Assembly (NCBI GenBank): GCA_016219015.1
Contig: JACRCL010000029.1
Coordinates: forward strand, 1-64,000
Reading direction: 5' to 3'
Length of the DNA: 64,000 nucleotides
DNA from: Deltaproteobacteria bacterium
GTDB lineage: Bacteria; Desulfobacterota; GWC2-55-46
The translations under genes and the position numbers were made by a program. Positions 26,228-36,483 of the stretch are shown here, piece by piece; position 1 is the first letter of the stretch, and each line of letters opens with the position of its first letter. The notes under the pieces were generated by a model, which made no database searches, was not told the DNA's origin, and was given only the letters and a program-made list of their open reading frames with translations.

Positions 26228-29004
26228 CTGTCGCAGACTGTGGGGTGGGCCGCGTCCTTGCCCACGAACGCGCTGTAATGCCAGCACCGCTCGCATTTGC
26301 CGTCTTCGGCGCGGACGACCGCGACCCTGAGGCCGGGGACCTCTTTCGATTCGTAGACGACCCCATTCTCCGGCGCATTCGAGTCCGCTACCTTAAGCCC
26401 CGATACTATCAGGACCTCCTCTAAAGCCTTTTCCTCTTCTTTAAGGAGCCCTTCGAGCTCCTTGGGCGGCGTCAGGACGACCATCGCGTCGAGCGGGTGT
26501 CCGATGAGCTTCTGCTGCCTCGCGGCTTCGAGGGCCTTTGAGGCCTCGCCCTTTATCGTAAGGAGCGTATCCCACTTCTTTTCGAGGCCGTCGTCCACCC
26601 ATCCGGGGTTTACAACCGGCATGGCCGATAAGTGTACGCTCTCCGCTTTTTTGCCCGGCAAGAACGACCACGCCTCCTCGGAGGTGAATACGAGTACCGG
26701 GGCCGTGAGCCTCACGAGGTGGTCGATGACGTGGTAGATGGTCGTCTGTGCCGCCCTCCTGCCCGTGGAGCCCGCCCTGTACGTGTAGAGCCTGTCCTTC
26801 AATATGTCGAGGTAGAAGGCGCTGAGATCGACCGTGCAGAAGTTGTGCACGGAATGGTATATGGCGTGGAACTCGAAGGTCCTGTATGAGTCGAGGACCC
26901 TGTTGGTCAGCTTCATCAGCCTGTGCAGCGTCAGCCTGTCGAGCTCCTCCAGATCGCCGTATTCGACCGCGTCCTTTTGAGGGTCGAAGTCGTAGAGGTT
27001 GCCGAGGATGAACCTGAAGGTGTTCCTTATCCTCCTGTAGGCCTCGGAGAGCCTTTTCAGTATCTCCTCCGATATCCTCACGTCCTCCCTGTAGTCCTCG
27101 CCGCAGACCCAGAGCCTCAGGACCTCGGCCCCGTACTTCCCTATGACCTCCTGCGGGGCTATCACGTTGCCCAGCGACTTGCTCATCTTTCTGCCCTCGC
27201 CGTCAACGACAAAGCCGTGGGTGAGGACTGCCTTGTACGGAGGAGTCGCCCTCGTCCCTTCTGAGGCGAGCAGAGACGAGTGGAACCAGCCCCTGTGCTG
27301 GTCGCTCCCTTCGAGGTAGAGCTCAGCCGGGAACTTGAGGTTCGGCCTCTTTTCGAGCACAGCCGCGAAGCTGACGCCGGAATCGAACCATACGTCGAGT
27401 ATGTCCTCTTCCTTGCCGAGGTCCTGTGATTCGCACTTCGGGCATTTGACGCCTTTAGCGAGCTCGTCCACGCCTTTCTCGAACCATACGTCCGCGCCGT
27501 CTTTTGCGAACTCCTCCACGAGCCTGTCTATCAGCCCCTTGTCGAGGAAGGAGGTATTGCACGCCTTGCAGTGCAGCGCCGGGATGGGCACGCCCCAGAC
27601 CCTCTGCCTGGAGAGGCACCAGTCGGGCCTGTTCAGCACCATGTTGTAGATGCGGTCCTTGCCCCATGACGGTATCCACTCGACCTTTTTGTCTATGGCC
27701 TCAAGGGCCTTTTTCCGCAGGTCACCGGCCTCCATCGAGGCGAACCACTGCTCGGTGGCCCTGAATATGATCGGAGATTTGCACCTCCAGCAGTGGGGGT
27801 ACGAGTGCCTTATGTCCTGCTTCAGCAGGAGCCTGTCCTTCTCCTTGAGTAACGCTATGACGCCCTCGTTCGCCTTGAAGACGAACTGCCCCTCGAACTC
27901 CGGCACCGCCTTGGTGAACCTGCCGGAGTCGTCTACCGGGTTGTATATGTCGAGGCCGTACTTCAGGCCGAGCTCGTAGTCCTCCTGCCCGTGCCCCGGC
28001 GCGATGTGGACGCAGCCCGTGCCCGCGTCGAGGGTCACGTGCCCGCCCGGCAGCAGCACCGAGTCCCTTTCCAGGAACGGGTGCTTCGCCTTGAGCCCTT
28101 TAATGTCCCTGTAGAAGAAGGTCTTCAATACCTTTATCTCTTCTTTTTTCCAGCCGAGCTTGTTCGACACGTCCTCAAGGAGCCCGCTCGCCACTATGTA
28201 GCTCGCTCCATTGATCGACACGAGCGAGTATTCGAGCTCCGGGTGGAGGGCTACGGCGAGGTTGGCGGGCAGCGTCCACGGGGTCGTAGTCCAGATGACG
28301 ACGAACGCCTGCGAATCCGGGACCTTCACGTTGAGCCTCTTTTCAAGCTCGCGCGGGTCCATCTCGAACTTCACGTATATCGAAGGTGAGGTCTTGTCCG
28401 CGTACTCCACCTCGGCCTCGGCAAGCGCCGTCCTGCAGGACGAGCACCAGTGGACGGGCTTTTTCCCCTTGTAGACGAGCCCGTTCTCGAAGAACCTGCC
28501 CAGCTCCTTCAATATCGAGGCCTGATAGCCGAACTCCATCGTAAGGTACGGCTTGTCCCACTGCCCGAAGACCCCGAGCCTTTTGAAGTCCTCCCTCTGG
28601 ATGCCGACGAACCTGGAGGCGTACTCCCTGCACCTCTTCCTTACCTCGGCCTTCGACATACCCTGCTTTTTCTGCCCCAGCTCCTTTTCCACCTGCAGCT
28701 CTATCGGCAGGCCGTGGCAGTCCCAGCCGGGGACGTAATCCGTGGCAAAGCCGGACATGGACCTGGACTTAACGATAAAGTCCTTCAGTATCTTATTGAG
28801 GGCGTGGCCTATGTGGATGTTCCCGTTGGCGTAAGGCGGGCCGTCGTGGAGGATGTACTTCTCCCTGCCCCTGCCATTGGACATTATCTTTTCATAAAGC
28901 CCGGAGTCCTCCCAGGCCTTAAGCATCTCGGGCTCCTTTTTGGGGAGCTCCGCCTTCATCTGGAAATCGGTCTTCGGGAGGTTAAGGGTGGATTTGTAGT
29001 CCAT
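26206..29004 (-). CDS. ileS: Isoleucyl-tRNA synthetase
   Basis: A 932-residue class I synthetase. It has [20 protein letters not shown] (HIGH motif, near residue 60), the large CP1 editing insert with [15 protein letters not shown], and KMSKSLGN (KMSKS motif). The C-terminal zinc finger reads [10 protein letters not shown] and CDRC, typical of bacterial IleRS type 1. Length is standard. AAGGAG lies 13 bases upstream of the ATG. lspA overlaps the stop codon, a widespread ileS-lspA arrangement. Confidence 0.97.
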   Translation of the reverse strand: MDYKSTLNLPKTDFQMKAELPKKEPEMLKAWEDSGLYEKIMSNGRGREKYILHDGPPYANGNIHIGHALNKILKDFIVKSRSMSGFATDYVPGWDCHGLPIELQVEKELGQKKQGMSKAEVRKRCREYASRFVGIQREDFKRLGVFGQWDKPYLTMEFGYQASILKELGRFFENGLVYKGKKPVHWCSSCRTALAEAEVEYADKTSPSIYVKFEMDPRELEKRLNVKVPDSQAFVVIWTTTPWTLPANLAVALHPELEYSLVSINGASYIVASGLLEDVSNKLGWKKEEIKVLKTFFYRDIKGLKAKHPFLERDSVLLPGGHVTLDAGTGCVHIAPGHGQEDYELGLKYGLDIYNPVDDSGRFTKAVPEFEGQFVFKANEGVIALLKEKDRLLLKQDIRHSYPHCWRCKSPIIFRATEQWFASMEAGDLRKKALEAIDKKVEWIPSWGKDRIYNMVLNRPDWCLSRQRVWGVPIPALHCKACNTSFLDKGLIDRLVEEFAKDGADVWFEKGVDELAKGVKCPKCESQDLGKEEDILDVWFDSGVSFAAVLEKRPNLKFPAELYLEGSDQHRGWFHSSLLASEGTRATPPYKAVLTHGFVVDGEGRKMSKSLGNVIAPQEVIGKYGAEVLRLWVCGEDYREDVRISEEILKRLSEAYRRIRNTFRFILGNLYDFDPQKDAVEYGDLEELDRLTLHRLMKLTNRVLDSYRTFEFHAIYHSVHNFCTVDLSAFYLDILKDRLYTYRAGSTGRRAAQTTIYHVIDHLVRLTAPVLVFTSEEAWSFLPGKKAESVHLSAMPVVNPGWVDDGLEKKWDTLLTIKGEASKALEAARQQKLIGHPLDAMVVLTPPKELEGLLKEEEKALEEVLIVSGLKVADSNAPENGVVYESKEVPGLRVAVVRAEDGKCERCWHYSAFVGKDAAHPTVCDRCVEALR

Positions 29005-29193
29005 TTAATTAATGTTGCTCCTTTTCAAGGCGCGTCTTTTTATTATATAGAATGCTCATTAATAACACAAGGGAGCCGGGAATTAAAAGATTTTTTTAGG
29101 GATACGGGGCGCTTGCGGGGCAACTGGCGAGGTTTACACAACGTTCTTTTCATGGTATTTTTTAAGGTATATGGAAGGGGCTTTGGCAATGTA

Positions 29194-31197
29194 ATGGACA
29201 GGCAAACACCTTACAGGATAAAGACGGACTTCATCCCGAGGGGCGACCAGCCCAGGGCCATAGAGACGCTCGCGGAAGGGATAAGGAGGGGCGAAGAGCA
29301 CCAGATACTCCTCGGCGTCACGGGCTCGGGCAAGACCTTCACGATGGCGAAGGTCATCGAGGAGATCGGCAGGCCCGCGCTCATAATAGCGCCCAACAAG
29401 ACGCTGGCGGCCCAGCTATACGCCGAGATGAGGGACCTATTCCCCGATAACGCCGTGGAGTACTTCGTATCCTACTACGATTACTACCAGCCGGAGGCGT
29501 ATGTGCCGACGACCGACACCTTTATCGAGAAGGACGCCTCCATCAACGACGAGATAGACAAGCTGAGGCACTCGGCGACCCACTCGCTGCTTACCCGGAA
29601 GGACGTGATAATAGTGGCGTCGGTCTCCTGCATATACGGCATAGGCTCGCCGGACGACTACGGCTCGATGCACGTCTACGCGGAGCGGGGCATGGAGACC
29701 GACAGGAACAGCGTATTGAAGAGGCTCGTGGAGATACAGTACGCGAGGGACGACTTCGACTTCCACAGGGGCACGTTCAGGGTGAGGGGCGACATAGTCG
29801 ACGTCTTCCCGGCCTACGAGACCGATACCGCCCTGCGGCTGGAGTTCTTCGGGGACACGATAGAGTCGATAACCGAGATAGACCCGATGAGGGGAAAGCC
29901 CCTCCGAAGGGTGGAAAAGGCGCTCATCCACCCGGCGAGCCATTACGTCACCACCAGGGAGAACCTCAAGAAGGCCGCGTCTTCCATCAGGGAGGAGCTG
30001 CGGGAGAGGCTAAAGGAGCTTAAAGGCCGGAACAAGCTACTTGAGGCGCAGAGGCTCGAGCAGAGGGCGCTTTTTGACCTCGAGTTCCTCGAGGAGATGG
30101 GCTACTGCCCCGGAATAGAGAACTACTCGAGGCACATCTCCGGGAGGCTGCCGGGCGAGCCGCCCTATACCCTTATAGACTACTTCCCGGAGGACTTTCT
30201 CCTTTTCATAGACGAAAGCCACATAACGATACCCCAGCTCAACGGCATGTACCACGGCGACCGTTCTCGGAAGGAAACGCTCATCGACTACGGCTTCAGG
30301 CTCCCCTCGGCGCTCGATAACCGCCCGCTCAAGTTCGAGGAGTTTGAAAAGAGGGTATACAAGACCATATACGTCTCCGCCACGCCGGGCCCGTACGAGC
30401 ACGGGAAGGCAGGCAGCAGGATAGCCGAGCAGATAATCAGGCCCACGGGCCTCATGGACCCGGAGATAGAGGTGAGGCCAGCCTCGACCCAGGTAGACGA
30501 CCTCCTCGGCGAGATAAAAAAGAGGGTAAAAAAAGGCGAGAGGGTGCTTGTCACCACCCTTACCAAGAGGATGGCCGAGGACCTGACGCAGTACTACGCG
30601 GAGCTTGGGGTGAGGGTCAAGTACCTCCATTCCGACGTCGAGACGTTAGAGAGGATAGAGATAATAAGGGACCTGAGGCTCGGGGGTTTCGACGTGCTCA
30701 TAGGCATAAACCTGCTGAGGGAGGGGCTCGACATACCCGAGGTGTCGCTCGTGGCCATACTCGACGCGGACAAGGAGGGGTTCCTCCGCTCTGAGCGCTC
30801 GCTCATCCAGACATGCGGGAGGGCGGCCCGGAACATAAACGGCCACGTGATAATGTACGCGGACACTGTGACGCTCTCCATGCGGGCCGCCATGGGCGAG
30901 ACCGACAGGAGACGCGAGCTGCAATCAGAGTATAACAGCAGCAACAACATCACCCCGGAGACCATCAAGAGCAGGATAAAGGACGTCCTTGGCTCGATAT
31001 ACGAGAGCGACTACTATACCGTGGCTGTGGCGAAGGAGAAGGAAGAGGAGTATATCCCGCCGCACGAGATACCCCGGCTATTGAAGTCCTTGAGGAAAGA
31101 GATGGAAAAGGCCGCCAAAAAGCTCGACTTCGAGAAGGCCGCCGGGCTGAGGGACAGGATAAAGGAGCTGGAGGATAGGGAGCTTGCGCTCGGCTGA
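29194..31197 (+). CDS. uvrB: Excinuclease ABC subunit B
   Basis: A 667-residue nucleotide-excision-repair helicase-like protein that receives damaged DNA from UvrA and recruits UvrC. Walker A is [17 protein letters not shown]; the beta-hairpin region has [21 protein letters not shown]; helicase motifs [16 protein letters not shown] and [19 protein letters not shown] follow; and the C-terminal UVR motif is [19 protein letters not shown]. The open frame extends upstream to 28450, but that part is antisense to ileS and is not UvrB-like. ATG 29194 gives the normal N-terminus [20 protein letters not shown]. The GGAAGGGG upstream is rather distant. Confidence 0.97.
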   Translation: MDRQTPYRIKTDFIPRGDQPRAIETLAEGIRRGEEHQILLGVTGSGKTFTMAKVIEEIGRPALIIAPNKTLAAQLYAEMRDLFPDNAVEYFVSYYDYYQPEAYVPTTDTFIEKDASINDEIDKLRHSATHSLLTRKDVIIVASVSCIYGIGSPDDYGSMHVYAERGMETDRNSVLKRLVEIQYARDDFDFHRGTFRVRGDIVDVFPAYETDTALRLEFFGDTIESITEIDPMRGKPLRRVEKALIHPASHYVTTRENLKKAASSIREELRERLKELKGRNKLLEAQRLEQRALFDLEFLEEMGYCPGIENYSRHISGRLPGEPPYTLIDYFPEDFLLFIDESHITIPQLNGMYHGDRSRKETLIDYGFRLPSALDNRPLKFEEFEKRVYKTIYVSATPGPYEHGKAGSRIAEQIIRPTGLMDPEIEVRPASTQVDDLLGEIKKRVKKGERVLVTTLTKRMAEDLTQYYAELGVRVKYLHSDVETLERIEIIRDLRLGGFDVLIGINLLREGLDIPEVSLVAILDADKEGFLRSERSLIQTCGRAARNINGHVIMYADTVTLSMRAAMGETDRRRELQSEYNSSNNITPETIKSRIKDVLGSIYESDYYTVAVAKEKEEEYIPPHEIPRLLKSLRKEMEKAAKKLDFEKAAGLRDRIKELEDRELALG

Positions 31198-31298
31198 CGT
31201 GACAACCGGCTCTCCCTGACGTCCATGGCCTCTCCTTCCGGGCCAGTTCATCTCGCCCTTGATACTCGTCTTTTAAAAAGATACAATTAGGTTTTATC

Positions 31299-31447
31299 TA
31301 AGGCTGCCTCTAAAAATCAGGTATTTTTTCTGAGGTCAAGGAAGGGCGGAAATAAAAAGCGGAGCATATATGGTAATATGTGAGCATTTTTATTTCCGCC
31401 CTGACACAGAGATCAGGAAAAAGAACAATTTTTAGAGGTAGCCTTAA
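31299..31447 (+). repeat. MITE-like palindromic element, copy 4 (best preserved)
   Basis: 149 bases bounded by TAAGGC and GCCTTA, with terminal inverted repeats CTGCCTCTAAAAAT/ATTTTTAGAGGTAG and a perfect 15-base inner arm GGGCGGAAATAAAAA/TTTTTATTTCCGCCC. TA at each flank suggests insertion at a TA dinucleotide, as for IS630/mariner-type elements. It ends 13 bases before the metH start, and the metH ribosome-binding site follows directly. Confidence 0.9.
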
Positions 31448-31460
31448 ACGGAGGATATAG

Positions 31461-33878
31461 ATGCCTGACTTCCTTTCAGCGCTTAAGAAAAGGCCGCTCC
31501 TTTTTGACGGGGCCACGGGGACGATGCTCCAGAGGCTGGGGCTCAAGCCCGGCGGCTGCCCGGACGAGCTCTGCCTCAAGGACCCCGGGATGGTCAAAAA
31601 GGTGCACAGGGCCTACGTCGAGGCAGGCTCCGACATAGTGACCACGAACACCTTCGGGGCGAACAGGGTAAAGCTCAGGGAATATTCGCTCGACGGACGG
31701 CTCAAGGAGATAAACGTCGCGGCCGCGAAGTGCGCGAGGCAGGCCTGCAATGATAAGTTCGTGGCGGGCGGGCTCGGCCCGACCGGGAGGTTCATCGAGC
31801 CGGTGGGCGACATGGACTTCGACGAGGCCGTAGGCGTCTTTTCAGAGCAGGCATCCGCCTTGAAAGAGGGCGGGGCCGACCTCATCATCATAGAGACGAT
31901 GATGGACATAAGGGAGATGAAGGCGGCGATAATAGGCGCGAAGGCCTCGGGCCTGCCCGTCGCCGCCACCATGACCTTCGACGAGACCATGAGGACCGTG
32001 CTCGGCACGCCGCCGGAGGCGTTCGCAATAATGGCAGAGGGGCTCGGGGCCGACGTGATAGGCGCGAACTGCTCTCTCGGCATAGAGGGGATATACAAAG
32101 CGATACTTGCGATGAGCAGGGTCGCGTCCACCCCGTTCATAGCCCAGCCGAACGCCGGTATACCCGTATTGAAGGGGAGCGAGACGGTCTTCCCGGCCTC
32201 TCCGGACGAGATGGCCGCGTTCGTCCCCAAGCTCGTCGAGGCGGGGGTGCGGGTGCTCGGCGGGTGCTGCGGGACTACCCCTGAGCATATAAATAAGATG
32301 GGCTCCGTATTCAAAGGGCTCAAGCCCGTATCGTGTAAGGAAGGCGGGTTTACGGCCCTGTCATCAAGGACTTCTTTTACGCTGTTCGGCGGCGGGCTTC
32401 CGGCCATAGTGGTTGGCGAGCGGATAAACCCGACCGGGAGGAAGGCCCTTGCGCAGGAGATAAAAGAGGGCAAGACCGCCGGCATAAGGGCTGAGGCGAG
32501 AAAGCAAGCCGAGGCCGGTGCGCACGCGCTCGACGTGAACGTCGGCGTGCCGGGCACCGACGAGCCGCCCGCCATGAAGAGGGCCGTCTTCGCGGTGAAC
32601 GAGAACACGGCCCTGCCGGTGGTGATCGACTCTTCCGATATCGCCGCTCTGGAGGCCGGGCTCAAGGCGGCTGATGGGAAGCCCCTTATAAACTCCGTAA
32701 GCGGCGAGGAGAAAAAGCTCGCCTCGGTCCTCCCGCTCGCCAGGAAATACGGGGCCGCCGTGCTCGGCCTCGCGCTCGACGACTCCGGCATACCGGATAC
32801 GGCCGAGGGCAGGCTTAAGGTAGCCGAGAAGATACTCTCCCGCGCGCTCAAGGCGGGGATAAGGAAAGAGGACGTCCTCATAGACTGCCTCGCCATGACG
32901 GTCAGCGCCGCGCCCGAGAGCGCGCTTGAGACCTTAAGGGCGATAAGGCTCGTAAAGGAGAGGCTCGGGCTTTCGACCATACTCGGGGTGAGCAACATCT
33001 CCTTCGGCCTGCCCGCGAGGGAGGTCATAAACGCGAACTTCCTCACAATGGCCCTTGCCGCGGGGCTCGACGCCGCGATAATAAACCCCGAGAACAAGGC
33101 TATGATGGACGCGTACCACGCGTCGCTCGTCTTGATGAACAGGGACCTCCGCGCCGAGAGGTACATAAAGAGGCACCAGCTTTTAGAACCCGCCCGGAAA
33201 CCCGCTGAGCAGGCCGAGACGAAGGCCGAGGTAAAGTCCATAGGCGACCGGATAAGGAAGGCCGTTATAGAAGGCGACGAGGAGAACATAGTCGGGCTCG
33301 TGGAGCAGGGATTAAAAGAGGGGTGGGACCCGGTAAAGATAAGCAACTCCGGCCTTGTGCCGGGCCTCGAAGAGGTCGGCAGGCTCTTCGCTTCGAACAG
33401 GTATTATCTCCCGCAGGTCATGCTCTCAGCGGAGACGATGAAAAAGGCCTTCGCCCGGCTCAAAAAGGAGCTGAAAGGTAAAACCGGCCCCGGCCTCGGC
33501 AAGGTCCTCCTGGCCACCGTAGAGGGCGACATACACGATATCGGGAAGAACATAGTGGCGACGCTCCTTGAGAACCACGGCTTCGAGGTCATAGACCTCG
33601 GGAAGAACGTGCCCGCGGAAAAGATAATAGAGGAGGCCGAGCGGAACAAGGTCGATATAGTAGGCCTTTCGGCCCTTATGACAACTACCGTCCTTGAGAT
33701 GGACAAGGTGATTAAAAGGCTCAGGGAGCGCGGGATAAAGGCCATGACCATAGTCGGCGGCGCGGTGGTCACAAAGGAGTTCTCCGAGAATATCGGGGCC
33801 GATGAGTACGGCGGCGACGCGCTTTCGGCCATAGAGAAGATGAAGAGGATGGTTAGGGAGAAGGCGCCGGCCTCTTAG
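31461..33878 (+). CDS. metH: Cobalamin-dependent methionine synthase lacking the reactivation domain
   Basis: An 805-residue cytoplasmic enzyme that transfers methyl from methyltetrahydrofolate through cobalamin to homocysteine. Domain order: homocysteine-binding domain (1-290) with Zn ligands in GANCSLG and GGCCGTTPEH; pterin-binding domain (about 305-560) starting VVGERINPTGRKALAQEI; and B12 cap and Rossmann domains (about 590-800) with the axial-His motif GDIHDIGKN. The protein stops at the end of the B12 domain. The roughly 330-residue AdoMet-dependent reactivation domain of E. coli MetH is absent, so a separate reactivating protein is expected. GGAGG precedes ATG. It is a single gene behind MITE-like copy 4. 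Confidence 0.95.
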   Translation: MPDFLSALKKRPLLFDGATGTMLQRLGLKPGGCPDELCLKDPGMVKKVHRAYVEAGSDIVTTNTFGANRVKLREYSLDGRLKEINVAAAKCARQACNDKFVAGGLGPTGRFIEPVGDMDFDEAVGVFSEQASALKEGGADLIIIETMMDIREMKAAIIGAKASGLPVAATMTFDETMRTVLGTPPEAFAIMAEGLGADVIGANCSLGIEGIYKAILAMSRVASTPFIAQPNAGIPVLKGSETVFPASPDEMAAFVPKLVEAGVRVLGGCCGTTPEHINKMGSVFKGLKPVSCKEGGFTALSSRTSFTLFGGGLPAIVVGERINPTGRKALAQEIKEGKTAGIRAEARKQAEAGAHALDVNVGVPGTDEPPAMKRAVFAVNENTALPVVIDSSDIAALEAGLKAADGKPLINSVSGEEKKLASVLPLARKYGAAVLGLALDDSGIPDTAEGRLKVAEKILSRALKAGIRKEDVLIDCLAMTVSAAPESALETLRAIRLVKERLGLSTILGVSNISFGLPAREVINANFLTMALAAGLDAAIINPENKAMMDAYHASLVLMNRDLRAERYIKRHQLLEPARKPAEQAETKAEVKSIGDRIRKAVIEGDEENIVGLVEQGLKEGWDPVKISNSGLVPGLEEVGRLFASNRYYLPQVMLSAETMKKAFARLKKELKGKTGPGLGKVLLATVEGDIHDIGKNIVATLLENHGFEVIDLGKNVPAEKIIEEAERNKVDIVGLSALMTTTVLEMDKVIKRLRERGIKAMTIVGGAVVTKEFSENIGADEYGGDALSAIEKMKRMVREKAPAS

Positions 33879-33882
33879 TCGG

Positions 33883-34003
33883 CTTCTCAAAAAGTCCATC
33901 TGCTTTGTTGTCTTCGTCACTCGGTCATTGCGACGTACGAAAAAAGTACGTCTCATTCCTCGCTCCTCGCCGCCTCGCATCTGGAGCTTTTTGAGAAGCC
34001 TTA
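33883..34003. repeat. Dispersed palindrome family C, full-length copy
   Basis: About 120 bases bounded by GGCTTCTCAAAAAGTCCATC on the left and CTGGAGCTTTTTGAGAAGCC on the right, enclosing GACGTACGAAAAAAGTACGTC-like inner arms. In this copy the terminal stem uses GGCTTCTC/GAGAAGCC where the others have GGCTGCTC/GAGCAGCC, again a paired change. Confidence 0.85.
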
Positions 34004-34018
34004 ACGCCGTCTTATCCG

Positions 34019-34050
34019 CTCCCCTCCTCTGGAGGGGAGTCTTATTTTTT
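34019..34050 (+). terminator. Terminator-like hairpin that also covers the rlmD ribosome-binding site
   Basis: CTCCCCTCC (34019-34027) pairs perfectly with GGAGGGGAG (34031-34039), followed by TCTTATTTTTTT. The G-rich arm is the only Shine-Dalgarno-like sequence for the gene starting at 34052. The site can therefore end the upstream transcript or restrain rlmD translation. Confidence 0.7.
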
Positions 34051-34051
34051 T

Positions 34052-35335
34052 ATGGAAGCTAACGTAAAGATAACCTCCCTCGCCTTCGGCAGCAGGGGGA
34101 TAGGAAGGATCGACGGCAAGGTCGTATTCGTCCCCTTTGCCGCGCCCGGCGACGAGGTTAAGGTCGAGGTCACCTCCGAGAAGAAGGGCTTCTCCGAGGG
34201 CGTCATCAAAGAGCTCCTGACCCCTTCGCCCATAAGGAAACCACCTGAATGCGTCTACTTCGGGGTATGCGGCGGGTGCAGCCTCCAGCACATCGGGTAT
34301 AATCATCAGGTCGAGTGGAAGCAGAGGATATTCGAGGAGAGCTTAAGGAGGATCGGCGGGGTCGGATTTGCCGGTTTCGACTCTCCCGTCCCTTCGCCGA
34401 AGGAGTTCAATTACCGCTCAAGGGCGGGCTTCCATGTCGAAGGCCGCAGGTGGGGGTTTTTCGAGGCGCGGTCACACAGGGTGGTCGAGATAGAAGAGTG
34501 TCCGCTCCTCGACCAGGTCATTAACTCGGTTTACAAAACTATAAGGGAGAGGTTCTCGGGCGAAGACCTCCGCCCCCTCTACTCGGTCGAAATAGGCGTA
34601 AGCGCCCTTGAGAAAAAGGCGGCGGCCGCCTTTTACGTAAGCGAGGATACAGGGCTCCCCTGGAAGGAGCTCCTGACCGGGGCGGGGCTGAAGGGGTTCG
34701 AGGTGCGGCTCTCGCCGTCAAAAAAGGGTAAAGGAAAAAGGATAATCGCCGAAGATGATAGTAGGCTCTCATACGGGGCAGGGGGGTGTAACATCGTAGC
34801 GCCCGTGAGCGTATTTTCGCAGACGAACCCCCTCCAGAACGGGAACCTGCTCGACAAGGTCCTCGAATACGCGGGCCTTACCGGGAAAGAGGACGTGCTC
34901 GACCTTTTTTGCGGGGCTGGCAATCTTACGCTCCCGCTTGCTAAAAAGGCGGGGCAGGTCCTTGGGATAGAGGCGGACAAGGAGGCCGTAAAGGCCGCGA
35001 AAAATAACGCTTTATTTAATAACGCGGAGAACGCGGACTTCATTTGCGAGGACTCTTTCGGCTGGCTTAACCGGAGCTTTAAAGCCCTTGAAAGGCGCAC
35101 GCCCGATGTGGTAGTATTAGACCCGCCGCGGGGTGGCGAGCCTCAAGCCGCGAAGGCCCTTTCAGGGTTAAGGCCGAAAAGGATCATTTACGTCTCCTGC
35201 AACCCTCCCACCCTTGCAAGGGATATTTCGCTGCTTTCCGGCTGCGGGTACAGGGTATACAGGGCCGCGCTCATCGACATGTTCCCCCAGACATTCCATA
35301 TCGAAGGCGTTTTAGGACTGGAGTTAGCAGGCTGA
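34052..35335 (+). CDS. rlmD: 23S rRNA (uracil-5-)-methyltransferase, RlmD/RumA type
   Basis: A 427-residue class I SAM-dependent RNA methyltransferase. The N-terminal TRAM domain contains GRIDGKVVFVPFAAPGD. An iron-sulfur cluster is suggested by CVYFGVCGGCSLQH plus a later Cys (EECPLL). The SAM motif is VLDLFCGAGNLTLPLA, the N/DPPR motif is VVLDPPRGG and the catalytic Cys lies in IIYVSCNPPTLARD. Specificity (U1939, U747 or tRNA U54) cannot be told from sequence alone. The ribosome-binding site lies inside a strong hairpin. Confidence 0.9.
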   Translation: MEANVKITSLAFGSRGIGRIDGKVVFVPFAAPGDEVKVEVTSEKKGFSEGVIKELLTPSPIRKPPECVYFGVCGGCSLQHIGYNHQVEWKQRIFEESLRRIGGVGFAGFDSPVPSPKEFNYRSRAGFHVEGRRWGFFEARSHRVVEIEECPLLDQVINSVYKTIRERFSGEDLRPLYSVEIGVSALEKKAAAAFYVSEDTGLPWKELLTGAGLKGFEVRLSPSKKGKGKRIIAEDDSRLSYGAGGCNIVAPVSVFSQTNPLQNGNLLDKVLEYAGLTGKEDVLDLFCGAGNLTLPLAKKAGQVLGIEADKEAVKAAKNNALFNNAENADFICEDSFGWLNRSFKALERRTPDVVVLDPPRGGEPQAAKALSGLRPKRIIYVSCNPPTLARDISLLSGCGYRVYRAALIDMFPQTFHIEGVLGLELAG

Positions 35336-35369
35336 AGGCCGGCTGAACGGCTTTTTTAAGGAGAAACAG

Positions 35370-35861
35370 ATGCACGAGCTCCCCATAGTAAAACAGCTCA
35401 CGGAAGAGCTTCAGAAGGTCGAGAAGGAACTGAGGATAGACGTGCCCAAGGAGCTTCGGAAGGCCGCGGCGCACGGGGACCTGCGCGAGAACGCCGAGTA
35501 CGAGGCCGCCAAGCAGAGGCAGTCTTTCCTCCAGGCCAGGGTCGCCCACCTGACGGCGCGGATAAATACGCTTGCCTCGCTTAAATTAGACAACATCCCT
35601 AAGGACTCTGTCGGCTTCGGCTCAAGGATCCACCTCGAGGACGCCAATACCGGCGAGGAGGTCGTCTTCGAGCTGGTCACGCCCGAGGAGGTCGACGCGA
35701 GGAACGGGAAGATATCCGTAAGCTCGCCAATCGGCAAGGCGCTCCTCAACAAGTCCGAGGGCGACGAGCTTTCCATAACCTTGCCTTCCGGCGTAAAAGA
35801 GTACGCCGTAAAAGAGGTCTACACCCTCCACGACCTCTTCTTCAGGAAATCCGACAAATAA
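35370..35861 (+). CDS. greA: Transcript cleavage/elongation factor GreA
   Basis: A 163-residue GreA/GreB family protein. The N-terminal coiled coil reaches into the RNA polymerase secondary channel with acidic tip residues in AAHGDLRENAEYEAAKQRQ, and the C-terminal FKBP-like domain begins near residue 85 (VGFGSRIHLEDANTGEEV). It rescues backtracked polymerase by stimulating RNA cleavage. AAGGAG precedes the ATG. It is probably co-transcribed with rlmD upstream, 34 bases away. Confidence 0.94.
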   Translation: MHELPIVKQLTEELQKVEKELRIDVPKELRKAAAHGDLRENAEYEAAKQRQSFLQARVAHLTARINTLASLKLDNIPKDSVGFGSRIHLEDANTGEEVVFELVTPEEVDARNGKISVSSPIGKALLNKSEGDELSITLPSGVKEYAVKEVYTLHDLFFRKSDK

Positions 35862-35905
35862 CCGCACTGAACCTCGCGCTGCGCGCGCGCCAAAAAGGAG
35901 GCGGC

Positions 35906-36466
35906 TTGTACGGAACGATAATCGTATTGGCAATAATAGCGGTAATCGCGCTCTGGGCGATACTCGCCTATAACGGCCTCGTCACTCTCAAGAACCAGGT
36001 GGAGAACGCCTGGCGCCAGATAGACGTCCAGCTCAAAAGGCGCCACGACCTCATCCCCAACCTCGTCAATACCGTAAAGGGCGCGATGGAGTTCGAGAGG
36101 GACACCTTGAACAGGGTGATAGAGGCGCGCTCAAAGGCCATGGGCGCGGGCTCCATCGGCGAGAAGGGCGCGGCCGAGGGGATGCTGACGCAGGCTTTGG
36201 GGAAACTCTTCGCGCTCGTGGAGAACTACCCGGACCTGAAGAGCAACAGGAACATACTCCAGCTTCAGGAAGAGCTTACCTCGACGGAGAACCGCATAGG
36301 TTTCGCCCGCCAGTTCTATAACGACCTCGTCGCGAAGTTCAACATAAAACAGTCGGTATTCCCGGCCGTGCTCATAGCCTCGGCACTGGGCTTCAGGAAG
36401 GCTGACTACTTCCAGGCCGAGGCCGCCGAGAAACAGGTACCCAAAGTCGACCTCGGCATGAAATAG
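35906..36466 (+). CDS. lemA: LemA family membrane protein
   Basis: A 186-residue protein with one N-terminal membrane helix (residues 3-24) followed by the family signature YNGLVTLKNQVENAWRQIDV and KRRHDLIPNLVNTVKG. The rest is an antiparallel helical bundle with LTSTENRIGFARQFYNDLV. The function is unresolved; it is often encoded beside HtpX-like proteases, as here. The start is TTG 35906 preceded by AGGAGG. Confidence 0.9.
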   Translation: MYGTIIVLAIIAVIALWAILAYNGLVTLKNQVENAWRQIDVQLKRRHDLIPNLVNTVKGAMEFERDTLNRVIEARSKAMGAGSIGEKGAAEGMLTQALGKLFALVENYPDLKSNRNILQLQEELTSTENRIGFARQFYNDLVAKFNIKQSVFPAVLIASALGFRKADYFQAEAAEKQVPKVDLGMK

Positions 36467-36483
36467 GCTCACGAACCCCGGCC

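Noticed and set aside
28450-29193. In-frame N-terminal extension of UvrB of about 250 residues
   Set aside because: It is antisense to ileS, shows no UvrB-like or other domain, and the normal UvrB N-terminus begins at 29194.
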